The notes below the pieces were generated by a model, which was not told the DNA's origin, did not search any database, and saw nothing but the letters and a program-made list of their open reading frames with translations. A stretch of 64,000 bases of DNA from Nocardiopsis sp. FIRDI 009 (GTDB taxonomy: Bacteria; Actinomycetota; Actinomycetes; Streptosporangiales; Streptosporangiaceae), in assembly GCF_003386285.1 (NCBI RefSeq), contig NZ_QPNC01000009.1, positions 124,001 through 188,000 of the forward strand. Reading direction: 5' to 3'. This document shows, one piece after another, positions 54,224 through 63,966 of this stretch. How positions within the stretch are numbered: position 1 is the stretch's first letter; every line of letters starts with the position of its first letter. A program made the position numbers and the translations under genes.

Positions 54224-54715
54224 GTGGCACCTCACAGTAGAGATGCCGGGAGCGCCTCGTGGTTCGGACAACAGCCGAGCGGTCCCTCCACCGGAGGGAT
54301 CCCGTCTGTGCCGGGCGGCGGAGATGTTCCTCGACCAATCCAACAACCGTACGAACAACGACCCGCGGCGGGGAGCGCGCCCAGTTCACTGGTCCGCCCC
54401 TACGCCGTGACCAAGGGCCGTACCAAGCCGAAGTCACAGCTTCCCCTGGAGGCGCTGATCTCGGCGACGGCGGCGGCCCGTAACGAGTCTGGGACGCTGA
54501 CGCCCGAGTGGCAGGCGATCAGCGACCTGTGCCGGGAGTGGCGGTCCGTGGCGGAGATCTCCGCCCTCTTGCGGATGCCGCTCGGTGTGGCACGGGTGCT
54601 TGTGGCGGACATGTCCGAGCAGGGACTGGTCCAGATCAGGTCTTCGCTGAACAACGACGCCCGTCCCAACACCAACCTGCTTGAAAGGGTGCTCAGTGGA
54701 CTTCGCAAGCTCTAG
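54224..54715 (+). CDS. DUF742 protein (CvnC-type)
   Basis: The 163-residue protein has a proline/glutamine-rich N-terminal half and the DUF742 winged-helix-like C-terminus (LVRPYAVTKGRTKP, EISALLRMPLGVARVLVADM, NTNLLERVLSGLRKL). DUF742 proteins always accompany conservons and are thought to join the GTPase complex. GTG 54224 lies five bases after AGGAGG; GTG 54221 is the alternative. The GTPase gene starts inside its last 20 bases. Confidence 0.94.
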   Translation: MAPHSRDAGSASWFGQQPSGPSTGGIPSVPGGGDVPRPIQQPYEQRPAAGSAPSSLVRPYAVTKGRTKPKSQLPLEALISATAAARNESGTLTPEWQAISDLCREWRSVAEISALLRMPLGVARVLVADMSEQGLVQIRSSLNNDARPNTNLLERVLSGLRKL

Positions 54716-55343
54716 CCCAGCCGAGGAAGGCGGTGCTGGGGGGAACGCGATGACGTCGGTCAAGATCGTCGTCGCCGGGGGCTTCGGTGTCGGGAAGACG
54801 ACATTCGTTGGCTCCGTCTCCGAGATCGTGCCGCTGACCACCGAGGCGGTGATGACCAGCGCCAGCGTCGGGGTCGACGACCTCGCCAAGACGCCGGACA
54901 AGCAGACCACCACCGTGGCGATGGACTTCGGCCGTGTCTCCCTCGACTCCGACCTGATCCTGTACCTGTTCGGCACCCCCGGACAGCACCGGTTCTGGTT
55001 CATGTGGGACGACCTGGTCAAGGGCGCCATCGGCGCCGTCGTCCTGGTGGACACCCGCCGCCTGGCGGACTGCTTCCCCGCGATCGACTACTTCGAGGAG
55101 GCGCGCCTGCCCTTCATCGTGGCGATCAACGGGTTCGACGGCTACTACCCCCACGCCGCGGACGAGGTTCGGGACGCGCTGACGCTCAGCCCCGAGATCC
55201 CCATCGTCCAGGTGGACGCCCGTGACCGGGCCTCCACCAAGTCGACGCTCATCACCCTCGTCGAGCACGCCATCACGGTGGGGGACCCCGAGGGCGCGGC
55301 CGGGCAGCCCACCTCCACTGGCGGCCAGAACTCCTGGCGCTAG
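54696..55343 (+). CDS. Conservon small GTPase (CvnD-type)
   Basis: The 215-residue protein is a Ras/MglA-like GTPase: P-loop GGFGVGKTTFVG, switch region TTTVAMDFGRV, FGTPGQHRFWFMWD in place of DxxG, and NGFDGYY replacing NKxD. It works with the Roadblock and DUF742 proteins near the membrane kinase. GTG 54696 gives the usual VDFASS start and overlaps cvnC by 20 bases; an ATG at 54750 would cut off the usual N-terminus. A terminator follows, so the conservon has four genes and no P450 partner. Confidence 0.95.
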   Translation: MDFASSSPAEEGGAGGNAMTSVKIVVAGGFGVGKTTFVGSVSEIVPLTTEAVMTSASVGVDDLAKTPDKQTTTVAMDFGRVSLDSDLILYLFGTPGQHRFWFMWDDLVKGAIGAVVLVDTRRLADCFPAIDYFEEARLPFIVAINGFDGYYPHAADEVRDALTLSPEIPIVQVDARDRASTKSTLITLVEHAITVGDPEGAAGQPTSTGGQNSWR

Positions 55344-55372
55344 TCCCGGGCCGGGGTCCCGCACAGAGCACG

Positions 55373-55401
55373 GCCCGGTTCCCGCACGGCGGGGACCGGG
55401 C
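55373..55401 (+). terminator. Terminator of the conservon
   Basis: GCCCGGTTCCCGC (55373-55385) and GCGGGGACCGGGC (55389-55401) form a 13-bp stem with one G-T pair, loop ACG, 30 bases after the GTPase stop. Confidence 0.75.
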
Positions 55402-55424
55402 GTCCGTGCTGGCATCATGGGGGG

Positions 55425-57140
55425 ATGAGCTCTCCCTCCCAGCCCGACGCCGAGGCGATGACACGGCGGTTCCGACAGGTGGCCGAACAGGTGCTCGACG
55501 CCCTCCTGGAGGACGCGCCCGAATGGGCACTGGAGCTGGGCGACGCCCGAGGGGCGGCCCGGCTCTCCGACCACTCCGCCGAGGCCGACGCCCGGCGGGT
55601 CGCCGTGCTCACCGACGCCCTGGGATCGCTGGACGAGATCGACGGCGACCTGATCCCCGAGGGCGACCTGGTCGACCTGGAGATCCTGCGCGCCAAGGTC
55701 AGCGCGGACCTGTGGCACACCGCCGAACTGCGTCCGCGCACCTGGAACCCCCTGCTCCACTCACCGGGCGAGGCCGTCCACGCGCTGCTGGACCGGGAGT
55801 CGCTGCCGGTGCCCGAGCGTCTGGAGGCGATCGCCGCGCGCTGCGCCGCGCTGCCCGACTACCTCGCCACCGCCCGCACACGGCTCTGTGACGGGCCGGG
55901 TATGCCGCGCGTCCACGTGGAGACCGCCCTGACCCAGCTCGGCGGGGCCCGTGCGCTGCTCACCGACGGGATATCGGCCCTGCTGGCCCGGGAACCCGCA
56001 CTGGCCTCCCGGGTCGACCCCGCGCGCGAGGCCGCCCTCACGGCGCTCGGGGAGTACGGGGACTGGTTGCGCGGCCGGGTCGAGACCGCCACCGCCGACC
56101 CCCGGCTGGGCGCACGCGACTTCGCCGCCCAGCTCTGGTACACGCTGGACTCCGAACTGTCCCCCGAGGCGCTGCTGGTGCGCGCGGAGAGCGACCTGCT
56201 CGCCACCGAGGAGGCCATCGCCGAGGTCGCCGCCGAGTACGAGGGGCGCCCCCGCCGCGCCGGGCAGGTCGCCGAGGTGCTCGCGGGGCTGGCCGACGCC
56301 ACCGCCACGGACGCCGACGGCATCCGCCCGACCTGCGCCGACGCGCTGACCCACCTGTGGGACCGGGTCCGCGAACTGGACCTGGTCACCGTGCACGACG
56401 ACCCGGTCCGGATCATCCCCATGCCCGAGTCGCGGCGCGGCGTGGCCGTGGCCTACTGCGATCCCCCCGGCCCGCTGGACCCGAACGCGCCGAGCCTGCC
56501 GACCCTCATCGCGGTGGCTCCGCCGCCCGAGGAGTGGCCGCGGGCGCGCCGGGACTCGTTCTTCCGCGAGTACAACGGCACGATGCTGCGCAACCTCATG
56601 GTGCACGAGGCCGTCCCGGGCCACGCGCTGCAGCTCGCGCACGCCGCCCGACACGACGGAGGTACGCGCGTTCGCAACGCCCTGTGGAGCGGCACGTTCG
56701 TCGAGGGATGGGCGGTCTACACCGAGGAGGTGCTCGCGGGCCACGGCTGGGTCGACGGCACCGGTGAGCGGGCGCGCCGCGACAATCTGGCCCTGCGGCT
56801 GATCCAGCTGAAGATGCGCCTGCGGGCGGTCCTCAACGCCGTCCTCGACGTGCGCACACACGCCGGGGACATCACCGAGGCCGAGGCGATCGCCCTGCTC
56901 ACCGAGCGCGGCCACCAGGAGGAGGGCGAGGCCGTCGGAAAGTGGCGCCGGGCCCAGCTCACCAGCGCGCAGCTGTCGACCTACTACGTGGGCTACACCG
57001 AGGTCGCCGAGATCGCCCGCGATCTGGCCGCCCACCGGCCCGGCCTCACCGAGCGCGAGCGCCACGACGCGATGCTCGCGCACGGCTCCCCGCCGCCGCG
57101 TCACCTGCGCACCCTTCTGGGCCTGACGGAGCTGGGATAG
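55425..57140 (+). CDS. DUF885-family predicted zinc peptidase
   Basis: The 571-residue protein is a helical DUF885 protein with the zinc-peptidase-like motif VHEAVPGHALQL near residue 400 and a downstream Glu in EGWAVYTEEVL. DUF885 proteins are related to thermolysin-like or M2/M3 clan peptidases; substrates are unknown. ATG 55425 begins after a GGGGG site in the terminator region. No neighbour tells its job. A signal peptide is absent, so it should be cytosolic. Confidence 0.9.
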   Translation: MSSPSQPDAEAMTRRFRQVAEQVLDALLEDAPEWALELGDARGAARLSDHSAEADARRVAVLTDALGSLDEIDGDLIPEGDLVDLEILRAKVSADLWHTAELRPRTWNPLLHSPGEAVHALLDRESLPVPERLEAIAARCAALPDYLATARTRLCDGPGMPRVHVETALTQLGGARALLTDGISALLAREPALASRVDPAREAALTALGEYGDWLRGRVETATADPRLGARDFAAQLWYTLDSELSPEALLVRAESDLLATEEAIAEVAAEYEGRPRRAGQVAEVLAGLADATATDADGIRPTCADALTHLWDRVRELDLVTVHDDPVRIIPMPESRRGVAVAYCDPPGPLDPNAPSLPTLIAVAPPPEEWPRARRDSFFREYNGTMLRNLMVHEAVPGHALQLAHAARHDGGTRVRNALWSGTFVEGWAVYTEEVLAGHGWVDGTGERARRDNLALRLIQLKMRLRAVLNAVLDVRTHAGDITEAEAIALLTERGHQEEGEAVGKWRRAQLTSAQLSTYYVGYTEVAEIARDLAAHRPGLTERERHDAMLAHGSPPPRHLRTLLGLTELG

Positions 57141-57370
57141 CGCGGTCAGGGGCGGAACCACGAGGCCGGGTCCGGCGTTGTCCGCGGGCGGACACACGCC
57201 CGGCACCACCCGGGGGCCACCGCGCGGCGGGGCGGACACCGGGGACGGACACCGGCGGCGCGGTACACCGCCGTGCTCCTATGCTGGGGGCGCAGGAACC
57301 CACGAAAGACGTGAAGGAGGCAGGGGCTTCATCCCCGGTGCGAGACCGGGGCGTCCGCCCCGGAAAGCCG

Positions 57371-57946
57371 ATGAGCGGTGTCGAGAACGAGCCCCGGAAC
57401 GGGCCGCCCAACCCCCCTGGCGCGGGGACCGGAGTCCCCGACGGGTGGGAGCGGCTGTGGACGCCGCACCGCATGGCCTACATCAAGGGCGAGGGAAAGC
57501 CCACCGGGTCGGGTCCCGACGACGGCTGCCCCTTCTGCCTGGCGCCCGGGCTCGACGACGCCGAGGGGCTCGTGGTCGCCCGCGGCAAGAGCGCCTTCGC
57601 CGTGCTCAACCTCTACCCGTACAACAGCGGACACCTGCTGGTGTGCCCCTACCGCCACGTGTCCGAGTACACCGCGCTGAACGAGGACGAGACCACCGAG
57701 GTCGCCGCCCTCACCCAGGCCGGGATCCGCGCGCTCACCGACGCCTACGGACCGCAGGGGTTCAACGTCGGCATGAACCTCGGTACCGTGGCCGGCGCTG
57801 GGATCGCCGCCCACCTGCACCAGCACATCGTCCCCCGCTGGGGCGGCGACACCAACTTCATGCCGGTCATCGGCCACACCAAGATCCTGCCCGAGATGTT
57901 GGAGCAGACCCGTCAGAAGCTGGCCGAGCACTGGCCCGGGGGCTGA
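57371..57946 (+). CDS. HIT-family nucleotide hydrolase/phosphorylase
   Basis: The 191-residue protein has a CPFC zinc pair (residue about 55), NLYPYNSGHLLVCPYRHV, and the HIT motif HLHQHIVPRW with the catalytic histidine. Mycobacterial Rv2613c, at the same place before pgsA, is an Ap4A phosphorylase; the same activity is inferred. ATG 57371 follows GGAAAGCCG. It heads the conserved lipid/PLP gene block. Confidence 0.92.
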   Translation: MSGVENEPRNGPPNPPGAGTGVPDGWERLWTPHRMAYIKGEGKPTGSGPDDGCPFCLAPGLDDAEGLVVARGKSAFAVLNLYPYNSGHLLVCPYRHVSEYTALNEDETTEVAALTQAGIRALTDAYGPQGFNVGMNLGTVAGAGIAAHLHQHIVPRWGGDTNFMPVIGHTKILPEMLEQTRQKLAEHWPGG

Positions 57947-58054
57947 GCTCCGGCCCTCCCGCGCCGCCCGCGCCGACGACCGGGCGGCGCGCCACCCCCG
58001 CCGGGCGCGGATCCCACCCCCCAGACCGTTCCCGCCCTACCATCACAAGAAGAC

Positions 58055-58705
58055 ATGCTGAGAATCCTTCGCCCCATGATCTCCCGGGTCACCACTCCGC
58101 TCGGCCGGAGCCTGGCCCGGATCGGTCTCACGCCGAACATCGTCACCATCATCGGAACCGTGGGGGTCGTCGCCAGCGCCCTGTACTTCTACCCCCGCGG
58201 TGAGCTCTACGCCGGTTCGGTCGTCATCGCCGTCTTCGCCCTCTTCGACATGCTCGACGGCGCGGTCGCCCGGGCCAACGACAGCGCCAGCTCGTTCGGC
58301 GCCTTCCTCGACTCCAGCCTCGACCGGGTGGCCGACGCCGCCATCCTCGCCGGGCTGCTGTGGTGGTTCATCGGCGAGGGAGACGAGCCCCTGCTCGCGG
58401 GTGTCACCCTCTTCTGCCTCATCACCGGGTTCATGGTCTCCTACATCAAGGCCAGGGCCGAGGGGCTCGGCGTCAACTGCGACGTCGGGATGGCCGAGCG
58501 GACCGAGCGGCTCATCATCATCCTGGTCGCCGTCGGTGTCGGCGGGTTCGGCGTACCCTACGTCCTGGCGGGCGGGCTGTGGCTGCTCGCGGGCATGACC
58601 CTGCTGACCGTGCTCCAGCGGCTCGTGGAGACCCGCGCGCGCCTGAACGAGATCGACGAGGGCTCCCGGGACGTCGACACCGACGGCGCGGGCAGCGGGG
58701 CCTGA
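58055..58705 (+). CDS. pgsA: Phosphatidylinositol phosphate synthase
   Basis: The 216-residue membrane enzyme is a CDP-alcohol phosphotransferase with the motif DMLDGAVAR...GAFLDSSLD (D-x2-DG-x2-AR-x8-G-x3-D-x3-D complete) and six hydrophobic helices. In this genomic position it joins CDP-diacylglycerol and inositol phosphate to make phosphatidylinositol phosphate, the base of mannosides. The ATG at 58055 follows an AAGA-rich site. The order HIT-pgsA-acyltransferase-pimA matches mycobacteria. Confidence 0.95.
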   Translation: MLRILRPMISRVTTPLGRSLARIGLTPNIVTIIGTVGVVASALYFYPRGELYAGSVVIAVFALFDMLDGAVARANDSASSFGAFLDSSLDRVADAAILAGLLWWFIGEGDEPLLAGVTLFCLITGFMVSYIKARAEGLGVNCDVGMAERTERLIIILVAVGVGGFGVPYVLAGGLWLLAGMTLLTVLQRLVETRARLNEIDEGSRDVDTDGAGSGA

Positions 58706-58738
58706 ACCGCCCCCCCGGTGAGGACGAGGAAGCACGAC

Positions 58739-59680
58739 GTGGACGAACGCATGGCCGACCTGGCCTACTCGGCCGGGTGGACGATGGTGCGGCGCGCGCC
58801 CGAACGCGTCGGCCGCGCGGTGTTCGAGCGGATGGCCGACCACGCCTGGCGCGGCCACAACGAGGGGACCCGGGGGCTCGAACGCAACCTGCGCCGCCTG
58901 CTCGGCCCCGAGGCCGCCGACGCGCAGCTGCGCGCGCTCTCCCGGGCCGGGATGCGCTCGTACATGCGCTACTACTACGAGATGTTCCGCCTGCCCGCGA
59001 TGGACCGCGAGCACGTGCTGGCGCACACCCGGCACAGCGGGATCGAGGCGCTGGAGAAGAACCTGGAGTCCGGTCGCGGCGTCGTCGCGGCCCTGCCGCA
59101 CATGGGCAACTGGGACCACGCCGGAGCCTGGATCAGCATGCGCGGGTTCCCGCTGACCACGGTCGCCCAGCGGCTGCGACCGGAGCGCCTGTTCCAGCGG
59201 TTCACCGCCTACCGTGAGTCCCTGGGCATGGAGGTCCTCCCGCTGACCGGCGGCAAGGACACCGTGGGGACCCTGGCGCGGCGGCTGCGCGCCGGTGGAC
59301 TGGTGTGCCTGCTGGCCGACCGCGACATCGGCGGTGGCGGCCCCGAGGTCGAGTTCTTCGGCGAACCGGCGCGTATGCCGTCCGGTCCGGCCTCCCTGGC
59401 CCTCAACACCGGTGCCGCCCTGATGCCGGTCTCCCTCTGGTACGACGGCCCGTACTGGAACATCCGCGTCCACGACGAGATCCCCGTCGCGCCCGGCGCC
59501 ACCCGGACCGCGCGCATCCGGGCCACCACCCAGGAACTGGCCCGCGTCTTCCAGAGTGAGATCGCCGCCCACCCGGAGGACTGGCACATGCTCCAGACCG
59601 TGTTCAGCGTCGACCACGAGGCCGACCGCCGTGAGCGGGAGCGGGCCGAGGCGCTCCGCCGACACGGACGGGGCGTGTGA
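58739..59680 (+). CDS. patA: Phosphatidylinositol mannoside acyltransferase
   Basis: The 313-residue enzyme belongs to the LpxL/HtrB-like acyltransferases: catalytic PHMGNWDHAG (HxxxxD), LTTVAQRLRPERLF, LLADRDIGGGGPEVEFFGEPA and MPVSLWYDGPYW. In this context it acylates mannosylated phosphatidylinositol at the inner membrane face. GTG 58739 follows GAGGAAGCACGAC. It overlaps pimA by four bases (GTGA). Confidence 0.93.
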   Translation: MDERMADLAYSAGWTMVRRAPERVGRAVFERMADHAWRGHNEGTRGLERNLRRLLGPEAADAQLRALSRAGMRSYMRYYYEMFRLPAMDREHVLAHTRHSGIEALEKNLESGRGVVAALPHMGNWDHAGAWISMRGFPLTTVAQRLRPERLFQRFTAYRESLGMEVLPLTGGKDTVGTLARRLRAGGLVCLLADRDIGGGGPEVEFFGEPARMPSGPASLALNTGAALMPVSLWYDGPYWNIRVHDEIPVAPGATRTARIRATTQELARVFQSEIAAHPEDWHMLQTVFSVDHEADRRERERAEALRRHGRGV

Positions 59681-60870
59681 CCGTGGGCATGCGGGTCGGT
59701 CTGGTCTGCCCCTACGCCTGGGACGTCCCAGGCGGGGTGCAGCAGCACGTCGGCGACCTGGCCGACGCGCTGACCGGCATGGGCCACGAGGTCTCGGTGC
59801 TGGCCCCCGTCGGGTCGGCCGACACCGACCTGCCCGACCACGTGGTGCCGGCGGGCCGCCCCGTCCCGGTGCCCTACAACGGGTCGGTGGCGCGCGTCAG
59901 CTTCGGGCCGCGTACCGCCGCGCGCGTGCGCCGGTGGATCGACGAGGGCTCCTTCGACGTGCTGCACGTCCACGAACCCTCGGCGCCCAGCGTCTCCCTG
60001 CTGTCGTGCTGGGCGGCCGACGGCCCCATGGTGGCCACCTTCCACACCAGCAACCCGCGCTCCCGGGCGATGGCGGCCGGGTCGGGGGCGCTGCGCTCGG
60101 CCATGGAGAAGATCAACGCGCGGGTGGCCGTCTCCGAGGCGGCCCGGCGCACCCTGGTCGAGCACCTCGGCGGGGACGCCGTGCTCATCCCCAACGGCGT
60201 GGCCGTGCGCCGCTTCGCCCGCGCCGACCCGCTGCCGGGCTGGCCCGGGGACGGCGGCTCCCTCGCCTTCCTCGGCCGCCTCGATGAGCCGCGCAAGGGT
60301 CTGGCCACCCTGCTGGCGGCCTTCGCCCTGCTCGCGCCCGAGCGGCCCGGGCTGCGGGTCCTGGTGGCCGGACCCGGGGACCCCGGGCCCGCGCTGGAGG
60401 AGGTCCCCGCCGACCTGCGCGACCGCGTCGTCCTCCTCGGCCGGCTCGACGACGCCGACAAGGCGCGCGCCTACCACTCCGCCGACGTGTTCTGCGCGCC
60501 CAACCTGGGCGGCGAGAGCTTCGGCATCGTTCTCACCGAGGCGATGTCGGCCGGGGCGGCGATCGTCGCCAGCGACATCCCCGCCTTCGCGGCCGTCCTG
60601 AACGGGGGAGCGGCGGGGGAGCTGTTCCGCACCGGCGACCCCGTCCACCTCGCCGAACAGGCCGGAGCGCTCCTGGACGACCCCGTCCGCCGGGCCGAAC
60701 TGGGCGCCGCCGCCCGCCGCGCCGTGCGCGCCTACGACTGGGAGACCGTCGCCGCCGAGATCGTCCGCGTCTACGAGACCGTCCTGATGCGGGGCGGCAC
60801 GCCCGCCACGGGGGTCCGCCTGGACACCGGCCCCCGCGCCACCGCGCTGCTGCGCCGCGGGGTGGGGTGA
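59677..60870 (+). CDS. pimA: Phosphatidylinositol alpha-mannosyltransferase
   Basis: The 397-residue GT4 glycosyltransferase has the N-terminal Rossmann loop (VGLVCPYAWDVPGGVQQHV) with the acceptor Gly-Gly, DVLHVHEPSAPSVS, and the donor site LGRLDEPRKGL and GGESFGIVLTEAM (E-x7-E). It adds the first mannose from GDP-mannose to phosphatidylinositol. It is translationally coupled to the acyltransferase (GTGA). Its 3' end abuts the LemA-like gene. Confidence 0.96.
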   Translation: MTVGMRVGLVCPYAWDVPGGVQQHVGDLADALTGMGHEVSVLAPVGSADTDLPDHVVPAGRPVPVPYNGSVARVSFGPRTAARVRRWIDEGSFDVLHVHEPSAPSVSLLSCWAADGPMVATFHTSNPRSRAMAAGSGALRSAMEKINARVAVSEAARRTLVEHLGGDAVLIPNGVAVRRFARADPLPGWPGDGGSLAFLGRLDEPRKGLATLLAAFALLAPERPGLRVLVAGPGDPGPALEEVPADLRDRVVLLGRLDDADKARAYHSADVFCAPNLGGESFGIVLTEAMSAGAAIVASDIPAFAAVLNGGAAGELFRTGDPVHLAEQAGALLDDPVRRAELGAAARRAVRAYDWETVAAEIVRVYETVLMRGGTPATGVRLDTGPRATALLRRGVG

Positions 60871-60903
60871 TCGGCTCTGGTCGAGGACGTCCTGTTCGTC
60901 GTC

Positions 60904-61431
60904 GTGGTGGCCGCGGCGGTCCTGGCGCTGGTGCTGTTCGCGTTCTACCTGTCGTGGCGGGCCACCCGGCTGGACCGTCTCCACCACCGGGTGGAGACCG
61001 CCCGCGCCGCCCTGGACGCGGCACTGCTGCGGCGCGGCTCCGCGGTCCTGGACCTGGTCGCCGCCGACGGCCTGCCGCCCGAGCACGCCCGGGCGCTCGC
61101 CGACGCCGCCACCGCCGCGCGCCGGGCGCCGGAGGCCGAGCGCGAACTGGCCGAGAGCGCGCTGTCCCGGGCGCTGCGCGCGGCCGTCGACCCCCTCGAC
61201 GCGCCCCGGGAACTCCACGACCATCTGGCCGAGGTGGTCAGCGAGGCCCGGCGCGTCCACCTGGCCCGCACCTTCCACAACGACGCCGTGGCCGACACCC
61301 GCCGCGCCCGCCGGTCCCGGCTCGTGCGCGCCCTGCGCCTGGCGGGCACCGCGCCCCTTCCGGACTTCTTCGAGATCGATGACGAACCCCCCGCGGCCCC
61401 TCCGCCACCCGCCGGATCCGACACCCTGTAA
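60904..61431 (+). CDS. LemA-like membrane protein
   Basis: The 175-residue protein has an N-terminal membrane helix (AAAVLALVLFAFYLSW) and a LemA-like helical region: VETARAALDAALLRRGSAVLDLV and RTFHNDAVADTRRARRSRLV, ending PDFFEIDDEPP. LemA proteins are helical bundles outside the membrane with unclear role. GTG 60904 was taken; a CTG at 60877 (LVEDVLFVVVV) would lengthen the helix and overlaps pimA more naturally. It is probably in the pimA operon. Confidence 0.75.
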   Translation: MVAAAVLALVLFAFYLSWRATRLDRLHHRVETARAALDAALLRRGSAVLDLVAADGLPPEHARALADAATAARRAPEAERELAESALSRALRAAVDPLDAPRELHDHLAEVVSEARRVHLARTFHNDAVADTRRARRSRLVRALRLAGTAPLPDFFEIDDEPPAAPPPPAGSDTL

Positions 61432-61616
61432 GGGGCCGACCCGCGAAAACACCGATCTGGCCAAAGTGGTCGGGAAGGGGAGGAACTACCATGGTGCTCC
61501 GGTAGACCCAGGGTGCGCGGCGCCGGTGGCGTCCGCGGCCCCCGCGTGACCGCCGCCGCTGTCGGGGCCCACCGCTACCCACGCTGTCAACACCTACGGG
61601 ACGGGAGTCCACCACC

Positions 61617-62528
61617 GTGGCCACCAACGCATCGAACACCACCGACAACGCCGTCGGTACGCAGCGCGTCAAGCGAGGCATGGCCGAGCAGCTCAAGAAC
61701 GGCGTCATCATGGACGTCGTCACCCCCGAGCAGGCCAAGATCGCCGAGGACGCCGGTGCCGTCGCGGTCATGGCCCTGGAGCGTGTCCCCGCCGACATCC
61801 GCAAGGACGGCGGCGTGGCCCGCATGTCCGACCCGGACATGATCGACGGGATCGTCGAGGCCGTCTCCATCCCGGTCATGGCCAAGGTCCGCATCGGCCA
61901 CTTCGTCGAGGCCCAGGTGCTTGAGCACCTCGGCGTCGACTTCATCGACGAGTCCGAGGTCCTGACCCCGGCCGACGAGGCCTACCACATCGACAAGTGG
62001 GCGTTCACCGTCCCGTTCGTGTGCGGTGCGACCAACCTGGGCGAGGCGCTGCGCCGCATCGCCGAGGGCGCGGCCATGATCCGCTCCAAGGGCGAGGCCG
62101 GGACCGGCAACGTCATCGAGGCCACCCGCCACATGCGGTCGATCCGCGCCGAGATCCGCCGCCTGGGCACGCTCGACGAGGCGGAGCTGTTCGGCGCCGC
62201 CAAGGAGCTGCGCGCCCCGTACGAGATCGTCAAGGAGGTCGCGACCCTGGGCAAGCTCCCGGTGCCGCTGTTCTCCGCGGGCGGCGTGGCCACCCCGGCC
62301 GACGCGGCCCTGATGCGCCAGCTGGGCGCCGAGAGCGTGTTCGTCGGCTCGGGCATCTTCAAGTCCGGAGACCCGGCCAGGCGCGCCGACGCCATCGTGC
62401 AGGCCACCCTGCACTACGAGGACCCGGGCGTGATCGCGCGCGTGTCCCGCGGCCTGGGCGAGGCGATGGTCGGTATCAACCTGGATGACCTGGCCGACTC
62501 CGAGCGTTACGCGGGTCGGGGCTGGTAG
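61617..62528 (+). CDS. pdxS: Pyridoxal 5'-phosphate synthase, lyase subunit
   Basis: The 303-residue barrel enzyme condenses ribose 5-phosphate, glyceraldehyde 3-phosphate and ammonia to PLP. Conserved blocks are [41 protein letters not shown] (seen in order), [14 protein letters not shown] region with catalytic Lys, [13 protein letters not shown] and [16 protein letters not shown] 61617 follows GGGACGGGAG. PdxT follows 51-75 bases later. Confidence 0.97.
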   Translation: MATNASNTTDNAVGTQRVKRGMAEQLKNGVIMDVVTPEQAKIAEDAGAVAVMALERVPADIRKDGGVARMSDPDMIDGIVEAVSIPVMAKVRIGHFVEAQVLEHLGVDFIDESEVLTPADEAYHIDKWAFTVPFVCGATNLGEALRRIAEGAAMIRSKGEAGTGNVIEATRHMRSIRAEIRRLGTLDEAELFGAAKELRAPYEIVKEVATLGKLPVPLFSAGGVATPADAALMRQLGAESVFVGSGIFKSGDPARRADAIVQATLHYEDPGVIARVSRGLGEAMVGINLDDLADSERYAGRGW

Positions 62529-62603
62529 ACCGGATCCGGGTGGCGGGCCCGCCCGCCACCCGCGTCCGCGTATCGACCGATGACACGACGAGTGAGGCCG
62601 TTC

Positions 62604-63212
62604 TTGACCGCCAGACCCACCATCGGCGTCCTCGCCCTTCAGGGCGACGTCGCCGAGCACCTGCACGTTCTGGAGCAGTTGGACGTGCGGACCGCCAAGG
62701 TGCTCGGGCCCGACCAGCTCGACACCGTCGACGCCCTGGTCATCCCCGGAGGCGAGTCCACCACCATGTCCAAGCTGGCCGTCCGGTACGGTCTGCTGGA
62801 GCCGCTGCGCAAGCGGGTCGGGGCGGGGATGCCCGCCTACGGCACGTGCGCCGGGATGATCATGCTGGCCGACCGCCTGCTCGGCGGGATCGACGGCCAG
62901 GAGACGATCGGCGGCATCGACATGACGGTGCGCCGCAACGCCTTCGGCCGGCAGACGGAATCGTTCGAGGCGGCGGTTCCCGTGGCGGGTATCGGTGAGG
63001 AGCCGTTCGACGCGGTGTTCATCCGGGCGCCCTGGGTGGAGTCCGTGGGGCCGGAGGTGACCGTGCTCGGTCGCGTCCCGGGCCCCGACTCGGCCGGTAG
63101 GATCGTCGCCGTACGACAGGGCGGCCTGATGGCCACGTCCTTCCATCCCGAACTGACCGGCGACGTGCGCATCCACCGCCTCTTCGTCGACATCGTGAAA
63201 GGACACGCATGA
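62604..63212 (+). CDS. pdxT: Pyridoxal 5'-phosphate synthase, glutaminase subunit
   Basis: The 202-residue glutaminase supplies ammonia to PdxS. It has [27 protein letters not shown], nucleophile Cys in YGTCAGMI, and the His/Glu pair SFHPELT. A TTG at 62604 is taken as start because GTGAGG lies six bases upstream and the family N-terminus begins there; ATG 62580 would add eight residues without a ribosome site. The stop overlaps yebC (ATGA). Confidence 0.95.
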   Translation: MTARPTIGVLALQGDVAEHLHVLEQLDVRTAKVLGPDQLDTVDALVIPGGESTTMSKLAVRYGLLEPLRKRVGAGMPAYGTCAGMIMLADRLLGGIDGQETIGGIDMTVRRNAFGRQTESFEAAVPVAGIGEEPFDAVFIRAPWVESVGPEVTVLGRVPGPDSAGRIVAVRQGGLMATSFHPELTGDVRIHRLFVDIVKGHA

Positions 63213-63958
63213 GCGGCCACTCAAAGTGGGCCACCACCAAGCACAAGAAAGCCGTCATCGACGCCAAGCGCGGCAAGCTCTTCGCCAAGCTGATCAAGAA
63301 CATCGAGGTGGCCGCGCGGACCGGCGGTGGAGACCCCGACGGGAACCCGACCCTCTACGACGCCATCCAGAAGGCGCGCAAGAACTCGGTGCCGCTCGAC
63401 AACATCGAGCGCGCCCGCAAGCGCGGCTCCGGCGAGGAGGCCGGTGGCGCCGAGTGGCAGACCATCATGTACGAGGGCTACGCGCCCGGTGGCGTGGCGA
63501 TGCTCGTGGAGTGCCTGACCGACAACCGCAACCGCGCCGCCTCCGAGGTGCGTGTGGCGGTGACCCGCAACGGCGGGAACATGGCGGACGCCGGTTCGGT
63601 GTCCTACCTGTTCAACCGCAAGGGCGTCGTCATCGTGCCGAAGGAGGGCACGACGGAGGACGACGTGACCCTGGCGGTGCTGGAGGCGGGCGCCGAGGAG
63701 GTCGAGGACATCGGCGAGGCGTTCGAGATCGTGTGCGAGGCCACCGACCTGGTCTCGGTGCGCACGGCGCTCCAGGAGGCGGGGATCGACTACGAGTCCG
63801 CCGACACCAACTGGCTGCCCACCATGGAGGTCCCGGTCGACGCCGAGACCGCCAAGAAGGTGCTGCGCGTGGTGGACGCTCTGGAGGACTCCGACGACGT
63901 GCAGAACGTCTTCACCAACGCCGACATCCCCGACGAGGTCATGGCCGAGATCGGCTGA
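63209..63958 (+). CDS. yebC: YebC/TACO1-family regulator
   Basis: The 249-residue protein is a full-length Yeb[22 protein letters not shown] at the N-terminus (in part), NVTNRNRAA-like block [13 protein letters not shown], and FNRKGVVIV. The family acts in translation of difficult stretches and/or as DNA-binding regulators. It overlaps pdxT by four bases. In many actinomycetes ruvC follows, which fits the window edge. Confidence 0.96.
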   Translation: MSGHSKWATTKHKKAVIDAKRGKLFAKLIKNIEVAARTGGGDPDGNPTLYDAIQKARKNSVPLDNIERARKRGSGEEAGGAEWQTIMYEGYAPGGVAMLVECLTDNRNRAASEVRVAVTRNGGNMADAGSVSYLFNRKGVVIVPKEGTTEDDVTLAVLEAGAEEVEDIGEAFEIVCEATDLVSVRTALQEAGIDYESADTNWLPTMEVPVDAETAKKVLRVVDALEDSDDVQNVFTNADIPDEVMAEIG

Positions 63959-63966
63959 CTCTTCGG

